A stretch of DNA of 6,372 bases from assembly GCA_937868675.1 (NCBI GenBank), contig CALMNJ010000399.1:1-6372 (forward strand), written 5' to 3'. This DNA is from an uncultured Bacteroidota bacterium (lineage in GTDB: Bacteria; Bacteroidota; Bacteroidia; B-17B0; Aurantibacillaceae). Below, in pieces: positions 1 through 6,372 of this stretch. Positions within the stretch are counted from its first letter, which is position 1, and each line of letters opens with the position of its first letter. Position numbers and translations under genes: made by a program. The notes under the pieces were generated by a model. The model was not told the DNA's origin. It did not search any database and was given only the letters and a program-made list of their open reading frames with translations.

Positions 1-98
1 GCCTGAGGATAATAGCTACAAGGAATACATAAAATCAAGAGTGCGGATAACACGACCCTCCAAAACTTTACCGGCGTTATATTCTGCAACAGAGTCAT
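1..98 (-). CDS. Start of a small exported or membrane protein, partial
   Basis: An open frame begins with ATG at 98-96 and stays open for 32 codons to the window edge. The stop of the upstream secreted-protein gene is at 102-100, so the two genes are only one nucleotide apart, and a weak GGA about ten bases before this ATG overlaps the end of that gene. This spacing suggests translational coupling in one operon. The N-terminus begins MTLLQNITPVKFWRVV and continues into a hydrophobic run (LSALLILCIP) before CSYYPQ. A basic segment followed by a hydrophobic one fits a signal peptide or membrane anchor. Cysteines at residues 24 and 27 suggest a lipoprotein, but neither sits in a canonical L-[AS]-[GA]-C lipobox. 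The family cannot be recognised from so little sequence. The gene is inferred from frame, spacing and the hydrophobic N-terminus. Confidence 0.55.
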   Translation of the reverse strand, partial: MTLLQNITPVKFWRVVLSALLILCIPCSYYPQ

Positions 99-99
99 T

Positions 100-597
100 T
101 TATTTTCCAACATCCATATACTGCGATTTCACTAATTCAGACACGCCCTTACTCTTATTCCATTTAAAACTAACGCTGTAATCATACTGATGACTGAATC
201 CATTTGAAAACACCACAACCATGAAATCAGCGTTTTCTTTTTGAATCCATCCAATTAAATTAATGTAAATCCGTTTGTTCAATTTTTTGCTTTTAATCTC
301 TGGTACGGTTGGTGCAATCTTCCGGATATGGGTCCTCCCAATGCTTTCCTCAAGCGAAACATCAGGAAAATCATCCGGCTGACCGTTTTTGCGCAATAGC
401 ACAAACACAGTATCATAAATTGTTTTGTTTCTTTGATATACACCTTTCAAAAACGCTTCAATGGCCCGATTATATAATTTTGATTGCTTCTCCGTTTCGC
501 CCATTTTATCTGCTTGACCAAAGGCGCCAGCCGGTATCATTGCAATTAAAAAAACAAAGCCTGTAAAGTGCTTCAAAGCAATTTTTCTAATTATCAT
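100..597 (-). CDS. Secreted protein of unknown function, 165 aa
   Basis: A complete 165-residue protein. The start is supported by an in-frame TAA seven codons upstream and by a good signal peptide beginning at this Met: a basic n-region (MIIRKIALKH), a hydrophobic core (FTGFVFLIAMIPAG) and a likely signal peptidase I site after AFG, before Q28. There is no lipobox cysteine, so the mature protein of about 138 residues is probably periplasmic or secreted. The mature part starts with a helical, charged stretch (about 30-55). It is followed by alternating hydrophobic segments (YDTVFVLLRK, YINLIGWI, ADFMVVVFSNGF, YDYSVSFKWN) that suggest a small mixed alpha/beta or beta-rich fold. There are no obvious catalytic motifs and I do not recognise the family. 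It lies in the same direction as the SMC operon but behind a terminator, with its own candidate promoter, so a functional link to that operon is not supported. It appears to be co-transcribed with the truncated gene at 1-98. Confidence 0.85.
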   Translation of the reverse strand: MIIRKIALKHFTGFVFLIAMIPAGAFGQADKMGETEKQSKLYNRAIEAFLKGVYQRNKTIYDTVFVLLRKNGQPDDFPDVSLEESIGRTHIRKIAPTVPEIKSKKLNKRIYINLIGWIQKENADFMVVVFSNGFSHQYDYSVSFKWNKSKGVSELVKSQYMDVGK

Positions 598-602
598 ATT
601 TC

Positions 603-632
603 CAAATTTATTTATTTAGCCGGTATTCCCAA
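603..632 (-). promoter_or_regulatory. Candidate Bacteroidota-type promoter (-33 TTG, -7 TAAATTTG)
   Basis: Read on the minus strand, TTG at 632-630 is followed by a 19-nt spacer and TAAATTTG at 610-603. This fits the Bacteroidota housekeeping promoter consensus (TTG, about 19-21 nt, TAnnTTTG). It lies between the upstream terminator and the secreted-protein gene, where a promoter is needed. The -7 box ends only five bases before the ATG at 597, so the transcript would be leaderless or nearly so, which is unusual and lowers confidence. A chance match in A/T-rich sequence is possible. Confidence 0.35.
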
Positions 633-671
633 CCCAATAAAAGCCAAAATTCACACACATAACAATTAAAC

Positions 672-700
672 AAAAAGCCCGGCTCATTACGAACCGGGCT
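672..700 (-). terminator. Intrinsic terminator of the SMC-complex operon
   Basis: On the minus strand AGCCCGG (700-694) and CCGGGCT (682-676) form a perfect 7-bp GC-rich stem with an 11-nt loop. A run of T follows directly (five T counting the last stem base, 676-672). It starts 39 nt after the stop codon of the SMC-like gene, the normal place for a rho-independent terminator. It marks the 3' end of the operon and separates it from the small secreted-protein unit. On the plus strand the stem is not followed by a T-run, so it works in one direction only. Confidence 0.85.
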
Positions 701-739
701 CCATGCAGGCAGTTTAGTTATTGAGCCGCCCTCTTCCTT

Positions 740-3700
740 CTACGCCTCCACTTCGGTAACAATGCTTGGAAAAATGCGCACATTATTATTATCCTCACGT
801 CGGAATTGATAGGTGAATTTGTAATGGCTCTCGAGACCCGATTTGTTTGGTAAACCATTAATCATCATAATGTTCCTGTTCTTGGCAAACCGCAACAGCT
901 CGCGCAGGTAGTGTGCCGATATCTGTCCCACCTCATCAATAATACAATGTACTTTAAAATCCTTGCTGCTGCGGTGACTTGATTCCTTAATAAACACATG
1001 AAGCAGGGTAATGTAAATAATAGCTTTTACCAGAATGTCGGTACCGGTGCTGCCAATACTATCAATCTTGTGTGTCCATCCGGTTTCATTCATTCCCTCC
1101 TTAATATTAAACTTCAGTTCAAACAAATCCTGAAGCCTGATTTCCTCCTGCTCCTGCTCCTTAATGGCCACGCGAAGTTGCTCAAGCAATTTCACCGCAC
1201 GTCCGCTTATTTCGCGTTTTTGCCCGGTGGCAAAGTCAGTATTAAACAACCCTTCATTATATACCAATCCGTTTTCTTCGCGGAATTCCTGAATGCGCTT
1301 TAAAAGACGATACACCTTATTGTCCGATTCTTCGAGTCGAATCTTTATAAACTCGATAAGCTTGCTTTCTTCAAACTCGGCCTTCTTGAAGTCTTCGGCA
1401 ATGAGCCCGATAATATGCTGAATTTTATCCTTCTGTCCGCTCAGCTCCTTCACTTTAGTGGCAATACTGTCAGTTACCAGGCCAATTTGCGTGGCTGTTT
1501 CGGCAATCGAAAGCTCAATTTTATTTTCATTTATAAACGAGCGCAGGTTTTGAGCAAAGCGCTCGTACTCGGCCTGTGTAGCATCGTTCCGGATCATGAA
1601 ATTAAAGTGGTTGTCGAACCTGAACTTACCCGCAAACTCATTCACATACCTCTGAAAGGCGCCGTATTCCTCATTAAAATGCGAATCGTTTTTAAGCAGT
1701 TGCGTACACAAATCCATGATATTATAGTTGGTGCGCTTCGGCTCGGCACGTTCTATAATCTCCGAAAACTTGCTGTACACGGGCGTTTCACGAAAGTTGT
1801 TGCTGAAAAAATTGATGCCGTTATTAAATTCAATCAGTTCCTCATCAAAGGCTCGCTTCTGCTTGTTTATCTCCATACGCTTGAGGTTAAACTTCTGCGT
1901 GGCTTCTTCCAACTGCTTCGTCAGGTCGTTGTTGTTTTTTACAAACTCCTCCTTTTTTTGAATCAGATCAGGCAGTTTATCAAAAATTTCGCGCTTATCC
2001 TTCAGGTAATCGCTTATAATCTGCGCGTACTGATCAATTTCGCGAAGGATGTCCTGAATCTCCTTCATGCGGCCTTCAACCTTTTTAAGCTGCTTGGCAT
2101 CAACTCCCTTGCTCTTAAAATTGGTTTCCTTTTCTTTCGACAGGCTTTCTTCCTTCGCTTCAAACTCCTTCACACGGTTCTTTTTCTCAACCTCCAACTC
2201 AGCTATTTCCGTTTCCTGTTTGGATTTAAGTTCAGCCAACCGTTCATCGTTATAATCTTTAAGCTTTTCAAGTTGATTATTAAAATCGCTCAGTAGCAGG
2301 TTTTTCTTTTTGCTCAGGATCGCCAGCTCCTCTTCCATAATATTAAGCCTTTGCCGGTTTCCGGTAAGCGATTCCTCCACTTCTTTCCCTGCTCTCGAAT
2401 TCCACTCCTCCAGTTCATCGCTCAGTTTCTTCTCTCGCTTATCTGCCAGTTCCAGCGAATAGGTAAGCACCTTCACATCTTCTTTCAACTCGCCTAGCTG
2501 CTTGCCAAACTTGTCGGCCGCCAGCATCTTTTCCTCATTATTCGAAACCTGAAAATGGTTCAGGGCTTCTTCCAGATCGCGAATCTGAGCCAGACGCTGG
2601 TTTTTTTCAAATTGATATTCTTCTATTGACTTCGAAACAACCTCCACGGGCTCCAGGTTCAAACTAATTCCGTATAGCGTACTGGCCGTGTTGTCACTCA
2701 TTTCAGGCGTGAGGTCCGTGCGGAACAGCAAATTCTCATTCACCACTTTTCCAATGGTCTTATGCCAGTCCTTCACGTTTTTTTCAAGGTACCCGTAAAA
2801 CGCATCGTGCTGCACATTTAGTTTCGATTCAATTTGTTTTATTTCATCCTTAATGCGGTTTACCTCCACATTGGTTTGATTAATGCGGTTTCCAAGCGAG
2901 GTTTTTATTTTTGCTTCCAGCGCTTCCCACTCGCGTTGCAGGGTTTGAACCATGTTCTGCTTAATCGCGCGCTCGCTCTTGTTTTTGTAGCTTACGGCGC
3001 GCAGCTCGGCCAGTTCATTTTCCAGATCCCTGATCTCCGTTTCATAAAACCGTGTATTCCGGATTACCTTTTCATCACTTTTCAGTCCGTTAAACTCAAT
3101 TTGTTTTGCTGTAATTTCGGCGTTTACATCATTTAAGCTCTCATCGCGCTTTTGCTTTAACTCCAGGTCGCGTTTGGTGTACTCGTTTTTTTGCAGAAGC
3201 AACAACTCGTTGTAGTGATTGAAGGTTTCGTTGGTTTGTGAGTTGATGCGGTTTATATAGGCAATTTTATCGTTGCGCAACTGATCCAGCAGCGACGAGT
3301 ATTTCAGCTCAATGCTCGACACATTGGAGGTAAGGCTCTCGTACTCGCGGCGGGAAATATTCAGCTCCACCTGCAGCTTTTCACGTTCCGAATTTTTATC
3401 CAGCGCCTGATCAATATTTTTCTCCTTGTACTCCTTCAGTTTTTTATTGGCCTCACGTATCGTGCGGTCGTAGTATCCAATTTCTTCGCGGTAATTGTTT
3501 TGTTTATCTTCAATTTCGCTTTTCAGGCTCTCGTGGTCGTTAACGAGTTGTTCCAGTTCCTGCTCCTTTTTTACCGAAGCCTCCCGAATGGACTCATTTT
3601 GCGACTCCGCAAAGCGCAAACTGCTTCCAAGCTTATCGGCCATTTCCATTTGTGCGCCTTTAAGCATGTGCACCTGATCGTATTTTTTATCAATAAATTC

Positions 3701-4423
3701 AATCAGTTGCTGCGTGTCCTTTTTCAGGTAGGTCTCAATGTCGGTGTACTTTTCATTAAACTGGCGCAACTGGCGTTCTACCTGTTCCAGCTTGATACTG
3801 CTGTTTTCGGTAGTCAGCGAGTTGGCAATAAAATCCTTTATAAACCTCGAGTCAATGCTGCTTTTAGACGAAAGGAACACGTTGGTAATGGATTTAGGAA
3901 TGTTCTGGTATTTCTCGTTGCCTTTAAGCAGGTGAAATCGCGAAAGCATTTTATCCGTCTCGGTTCCGTAAATAATATTCCGGTACCGTTCAAATGTGTC
4001 AATCTGGTTCGAGAAATAAATGCCGCGCTTTTCAAAACCCGAAAGCACCTCCTTTATTTTCAAGGCCTCGTCGTTGGTATTAAAAAAATAATCAGGGTCA
4101 AAAGCCGCGTCCACAAAGCGAAACACCAGTTTGTTGTGCCGGTACACAATCACAAAAAAAGGCTTTTCCTCGGTTGCTATTTCATAAATAAGAAATGAAT
4201 TCTCGTACCTGAAATAATGTTCCTCAAAGGGTTTTTGCGAGGCCGAAATACCGAGGCCGCGACTGTTGGCGCTATAAAAAAACAAAATAGCCCGTTGCAG
4301 CGATGTTTTACCGAAATTGTTTGTACCCACAAAACAGGTGTTTCCGCTCAGCTCAATGTCCGCATATTTTACGTTTGCAATATTTATTTCTACGATCCGG
4401 TTTAGTATTCTGCAGTTTTCCAT
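740..4423 (-). CDS. mksB: SMC-like ATPase of MksB/MukB/JetC type, 1227 aa
   Basis: The ATPase subunit of an SMC-like DNA-loading complex, expected to dimerise through its hinge and bind the two upstream gene products. The Walker A motif GTNNFGKT is at residues 33-40. HYFRYENSFLIYE (69-81) resembles the segment after Walker A in MksB-type proteins. Charged heptad-rich coiled coils run over about 205-540 and 600-865, around a less charged hinge-like segment (about 541-600). Residues about 870-975 look globular, followed by more coil. The C-terminal head carries SIGSTGTD (1122-1129) where the ABC signature should be, then Walker B VHCIIDE (1158-1164) with the catalytic Glu intact. The signature is not LSGGQ, and the D-loop after Walker B reads VGQIS, without the usual SALD. 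Both fit the Mks/Wadjet or DUF3584-like branch better than canonical SMC or RecN. The start is fixed by an in-frame TAA two codons upstream; there is no Shine-Dalgarno. Family class is confident, but MksB versus JetC cannot be decided without the nuclease gene. Confidence 0.88.
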   Translation of the reverse strand: MENCRILNRIVEINIANVKYADIELSGNTCFVGTNNFGKTSLQRAILFFYSANSRGLGISASQKPFEEHYFRYENSFLIYEIATEEKPFFVIVYRHNKLVFRFVDAAFDPDYFFNTNDEALKIKEVLSGFEKRGIYFSNQIDTFERYRNIIYGTETDKMLSRFHLLKGNEKYQNIPKSITNVFLSSKSSIDSRFIKDFIANSLTTENSSIKLEQVERQLRQFNEKYTDIETYLKKDTQQLIEFIDKKYDQVHMLKGAQMEMADKLGSSLRFAESQNESIREASVKKEQELEQLVNDHESLKSEIEDKQNNYREEIGYYDRTIREANKKLKEYKEKNIDQALDKNSEREKLQVELNISRREYESLTSNVSSIELKYSSLLDQLRNDKIAYINRINSQTNETFNHYNELLLLQKNEYTKRDLELKQKRDESLNDVNAEITAKQIEFNGLKSDEKVIRNTRFYETEIRDLENELAELRAVSYKNKSERAIKQNMVQTLQREWEALEAKIKTSLGNRINQTNVEVNRIKDEIKQIESKLNVQHDAFYGYLEKNVKDWHKTIGKVVNENLLFRTDLTPEMSDNTASTLYGISLNLEPVEVVSKSIEEYQFEKNQRLAQIRDLEEALNHFQVSNNEEKMLAADKFGKQLGELKEDVKVLTYSLELADKREKKLSDELEEWNSRAGKEVEESLTGNRQRLNIMEEELAILSKKKNLLLSDFNNQLEKLKDYNDERLAELKSKQETEIAELEVEKKNRVKEFEAKEESLSKEKETNFKSKGVDAKQLKKVEGRMKEIQDILREIDQYAQIISDYLKDKREIFDKLPDLIQKKEEFVKNNNDLTKQLEEATQKFNLKRMEINKQKRAFDEELIEFNNGINFFSNNFRETPVYSKFSEIIERAEPKRTNYNIMDLCTQLLKNDSHFNEEYGAFQRYVNEFAGKFRFDNHFNFMIRNDATQAEYERFAQNLRSFINENKIELSIAETATQIGLVTDSIATKVKELSGQKDKIQHIIGLIAEDFKKAEFEESKLIEFIKIRLEESDNKVYRLLKRIQEFREENGLVYNEGLFNTDFATGQKREISGRAVKLLEQLRVAIKEQEQEEIRLQDLFELKFNIKEGMNETGWTHKIDSIGSTGTDILVKAIIYITLLHVFIKESSHRSSKDFKVHCIIDEVGQISAHYLRELLRFAKNRNIMMINGLPNKSGLESHYKFTYQFRREDNNNVRIFPSIVTEVEA

Positions 4424-4475
4424 TCGTTACGTTATATTCTGTTTTATTTATTGTTTCTTTTTACTTTGGGCGTGT

Positions 4476-4527
4476 CCCGCAGGGCGGAAAAACACTTCCA
4501 TTTTTTTCAGGCTTTCCGCCCTGCGGG
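4476..4527. repeat. Perfect 15-bp inverted repeat (hairpin 1)
   Basis: CCCGCAGGGCGGAAA (4476-4490) is the exact reverse complement of TTTCCGCCCTGCGGG (4513-4527), with a 22-nt loop. It forms a strong hairpin in either strand's RNA. Neither strand has a T-run directly after the stem, so it is not a canonical intrinsic terminator. In the operon mRNA it lies about 50-105 nt before the SMC start codon, where it could stabilise or process the message. Confidence 0.85.
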
Positions 4528-4544
4528 CCGGGCCCTCGCTACTC

Positions 4545-4577
4545 GCTCTTTGCGTCGCTGCCGCTATGCAAAGGAGC
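4545..4577. repeat. Bulged inverted repeat (hairpin 2)
   Basis: GCTC (4545-4548) pairs with GAGC (4574-4577), and TTTGC (4549-4553) pairs with GCAAA (4568-4572). One base (4573) is bulged and the loop is 14 nt. The second stem of the GC-rich element. Two stems inside complementary ends suggest a folded unit rather than a simple spacer. Confidence 0.6.
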
Positions 4578-4650
4578 TCAGACAGGCCGCTCGGTCCCTC
4601 ACGCAGGCTGCTTCATTTCTGCCCGCCTTTCCGGCACACATCCCTGTTTT

Positions 4651-5253
4651 TCAATTATAGATAAGTCCCTGCGCGTCGTCACTGCCGGCATCATCGTAAA
4701 TGGCAATGGCATTAATCATATCCAGCAGATAGGTGTAGGAGTCAAGCACCTTATACGACTCCGTTTTCTCATCTTCCAGTTCCAGATACGAGTCACGGCT
4801 CATCATCTCGCAAATTTCGCGTACCTTGTTGTGAAGCGTTTCTGAGCGGTACAGCGGAATTTTTTGCAGCTTTTGTTTAAGCCTCACATTGGCATTGCAC
4901 TCCTCCGCTATTTCCGACGGACGAAAACGGCTTCCAATCGTTATTTTATTGTCCATGCTCGCAAACAGATCAATAATATCAATGTAGCGCTCAAACCGCT
5001 CCAGTTTCTTTTCCAGCTCACCGTTGGGCTCATGCAGCTTCGAAAAATAAAAATAGTTGTTGCCCCGCTCAATATTGTAGCGTATTACATTAAAATAGGC
5101 CTGCAGGCGGTCAAAATTTTCGGGATTGTTTATAATATCGTAAAGCCTGTTCATCCCATCACGCGTGCCATTGCTCGAAATAAAATTGCCTCTTGCCATC
5201 ACAGCAAAAATGTCGTGTGTTTGTTTGGGTAGGTTAAAATCTTCTGCTAACAT
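4651..5253 (-). CDS. mksE: KITE-family condensin subunit, MksE/MukE/JetB-like, 200 aa
   Basis: A small, soluble, mostly helical protein of 200 residues, the usual size for MksE, MukE or JetB. KITE subunits are tandem winged-helix proteins that bind the kleisin as dimers and help contact DNA. Family-like features include GNNYFYFSK, the stretch DNKITIGSRFRPSEI (a likely winged-helix entry), NANVRLKQKLQKI, and a late segment MSRDSYLELEDEKTESYKVL followed by a hydrophobic helix (YTYLLDMINAIAIY). The acidic tail ends DDAGSDDAQGLIYN. There is no signal peptide, membrane segment or enzymatic motif. The start is secure because an in-frame TAG lies two codons upstream; the leader is A-rich without a Shine-Dalgarno. 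It lies 47 nt after the kleisin-like gene, matching mukF-mukE-mukB order, but 227 nt before the SMC gene. Assignment rests on size, order and motif resemblance. Confidence 0.8.
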   Translation of the reverse strand: MLAEDFNLPKQTHDIFAVMARGNFISSNGTRDGMNRLYDIINNPENFDRLQAYFNVIRYNIERGNNYFYFSKLHEPNGELEKKLERFERYIDIIDLFASMDNKITIGSRFRPSEIAEECNANVRLKQKLQKIPLYRSETLHNKVREICEMMSRDSYLELEDEKTESYKVLDSYTYLLDMINAIAIYDDAGSDDAQGLIYN

Positions 5254-5300
5254 GTACTATTTTCTTATTTTGTTTTTACGTATTTCTGCTTTCTCAGGTA

Positions 5301-6372
5301 TCACTTTGCTTTGGCCTTCTCTTTCTTTACTCTTTCATTTATTGGCAGTATCAGCGTGTAGCCCAGACGCTTGTTTTTGTTTGCCGAATCCGTGTAGTCA
5401 TAGTAATTAAGGCGGTATTTAAAATCGAGTTTATTCTGATGTTCCATCGCGATCTCAACAAACAACGACAGCCGCTCTTCAAAACTTACATTGCCAATGG
5501 CTTTTGGAAACTTATAATCAATGAGGTATTCAAACAGGTTTTGTTTGTTCTGGGCCAAAAAACGCTCAACAAGTTTTTCCGTATCCAGTTTAATCTGCTG
5601 CTCCAGCCCCTTTTCCTTAAAGTTAATTCCCATGCGGTCGGCCAATCCGCGCACCATCAGGCGTGTTATTTTGTACTTCTCCGCCACCCGTTTGCAAAGC
5701 ACGTGTCCATCGTCGGTGTACAAAAAGTCAATCGCAATTTTTGTCTTCGGGCTTTTGTGGCCATTGTAACGCAGCGTATTTACGCCGCTTACCGTTTCTT
5801 TGAAATTTGTTTTGTAGTGCAGCGTGCCGTGATCCTTAATTTCCTTTAAGCGCTGTGCTTTTTTATACACATCCAGCTGAAACTGGATCTTGTTGATAAA
5901 ATCAGTGATGTCCGTTTGTATCTCAATCAGGTAGTCAAGGTTCTCTATCATTCCCGCCTTAAGTGACTGAACCACACCGTATAGTTCGGTATCACTGGTG
6001 AGGCTGAACAGGGCCCTGGTTTCCTCCACCACCTCACTGGTTTTCTTTATAAAGTCAATAATAGTGTCGCGTTTGGTGCGGTAATCTTCCAGTTTCTGCA
6101 GCTTGATGCGGTAGTTACTCTCGTTTTTGTAAGTATCATCCACGTTCTTTTGCAGCTTGATAATTTCGCGGGTAAGCGTGGTGTTGATGCGGCGCAGGTA
6201 CTTTTTGATGTTGCGCAAAAACCGGAGTTCGCGTGCTTCCTGATAAAAGCGAATGTATCGCTTTAGCTCATTGATGTAGTCGTTTATGAAGCCCGGCGTT
6301 ACTTCGCCTATTTCCATAAAGTCTTCAAACATAGCCACCACCGCGTCGTTCAGGCTTACAATGCCTTCGTAT
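5301..6372 (-). CDS. Kleisin-like subunit (MksF/MukF/JetA type), N-terminus missing
   Basis: The frame is open from the window edge to a TGA at 5303-5301, giving 356 visible residues. A GTG at 6341 and an ATG at 6332 exist, but readable codons continue upstream to the edge (YEGIVSLNDA...), so the true start is probably outside the window. MukF and JetA proteins are about 440-500 residues, so an N-terminal winged-helix region is likely what is cut off. The visible part begins with long charged helices (ELKRYIRFYQEARELRFL and onward), as in the MukF helical dimerisation region. A stretch with a helix-turn-helix look (KRVAEKYKITRLMVRGLADR, near 5640-5700) follows, and the C-terminal half is suited to a winged-helix domain that would contact the SMC head. 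It ends in a basic tail (KKEKAKAK). The role as ring-closing kleisin is inferred mainly from its place before the KITE and SMC genes. Sequence motifs alone do not prove it. Confidence 0.72.
   Translation of the reverse strand, partial: YEGIVSLNDAVVAMFEDFMEIGEVTPGFINDYINELKRYIRFYQEARELRFLRNIKKYLRRINTTLTREIIKLQKNVDDTYKNESNYRIKLQKLEDYRTKRDTIIDFIKKTSEVVEETRALFSLTSDTELYGVVQSLKAGMIENLDYLIEIQTDITDFINKIQFQLDVYKKAQRLKEIKDHGTLHYKTNFKETVSGVNTLRYNGHKSPKTKIAIDFLYTDDGHVLCKRVAEKYKITRLMVRGLADRMGINFKEKGLEQQIKLDTEKLVERFLAQNKQNLFEYLIDYKFPKAIGNVSFEERLSLFVEIAMEHQNKLDFKYRLNYYDYTDSANKNKRLGYTLILPINERVKKEKAKAK

Larger units (their letters stand above)
4468..4604. repeat. GC-rich palindromic intergenic element, REP-like
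   Basis: The 227-nt gap between the KITE and SMC genes contains a compact GC-rich block flanked by A/T-rich sequence. Read on the plus strand it has boxes GGGCGTG (4468-4474), GGGCCGGGC (4525-4533) and GGTCCCTCACGC (4593-4604). GCGTG (4470-4474) can pair with CACGC (4600-4604), closing the element. Inside are two hairpins, listed separately. The layout resembles dispersed palindromic repeats I recall from Bacteroidota intergenic regions; this is memory, not a search. No coding frame is credible on either strand. The rest of the gap (4605-4650 and 4424-4467) shows no clear promoter or terminator. Confidence 0.6.

Noticed and set aside
1415..2296. A 293-codon plus-strand open frame antisense to the SMC-like gene
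   Set aside because: It lies entirely opposite the coiled-coil region. Its leucine, phenylalanine and valine-rich composition is what lysine and glutamate-rich codons give in antisense. No start context or family resemblance.
2850..2891. A repeated 12-mer TTAATGCGGTTT, 30 bases apart
   Set aside because: Both copies encode the similar NRI residues in the coiled-coil of the SMC-like protein, ten residues apart. This is best explained by coiled-coil periodicity and codon reuse, not a DNA repeat element.
4476..4527. The 15-bp hairpin as an intrinsic terminator between the KITE and SMC genes
   Set aside because: Neither strand has a T-run directly after the stem, and termination there would cut the SMC gene off from its operon partners. 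No promoter was recognised in 4424-4467.
4303..4845. Plus-strand open frames across the KITE-SMC gap
   Set aside because: They span the ends of two confident minus-strand genes and the palindromic element. The translations are low-complexity products of GC-rich repeat sequence with no recognisable domain.
1..6372. CRISPR arrays, tRNA or rRNA genes, insertion-sequence ends
   Set aside because: No regularly spaced direct repeats, cloverleaf-like sequence or transposase frames were seen in the window.

Overview
All genes in this window lie on the minus strand, so transcription runs from the high coordinates to the low ones. The organism is most likely a member of the Bacteroidota. The clues are A/T-rich start regions with almost no Shine-Dalgarno sequence, one promoter-like site matching the Bacteroidota TTG-N19-TAnnTTTG pattern, and a GC-rich palindromic intergenic element of a kind I recall from that phylum. 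This is inferred from sequence style, not from a marker gene.

The main content (740-6372) is a three-gene operon for an SMC-like complex, in the order kleisin, KITE, SMC. A partial kleisin-like protein (5301-6372, cut by the window edge) is followed after 47 nt by a 200-residue MksE/MukE/JetB-like protein (4651-5253). After a 227-nt gap comes a 1227-residue SMC-like ATPase (740-4423) with an N-terminal Walker A, long coiled coils around a hinge-like segment, and a C-terminal signature motif and Walker B. Order, sizes and motifs match the MukFEB / MksFEB / JetABC (Wadjet) class. These complexes are expected to form ATP-driven rings that load on and extrude DNA. Wadjet and MksBEFG systems add a Toprim-type nuclease (JetD/MksG) that cuts small circular DNA. 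No such gene follows the SMC gene here: an intrinsic terminator (672-700) closes the operon. The nuclease is therefore either upstream of the window, elsewhere in the genome, or absent. This decides whether the locus is plasmid defence or chromosome organisation.

The KITE-SMC gap (4424-4650) is not ordinary spacer. It holds a GC-rich element with a perfect 15-bp inverted repeat, a second bulged hairpin and short complementary ends. It looks like a dispersed REP-type repeat or a structured RNA element inserted within the operon.

Downstream of the terminator is a separate small unit (1-597) with its own candidate promoter. It encodes a secreted 165-residue protein of unknown function and, one nucleotide after its stop, the start of a second protein with a hydrophobic N-terminus that runs off the window.
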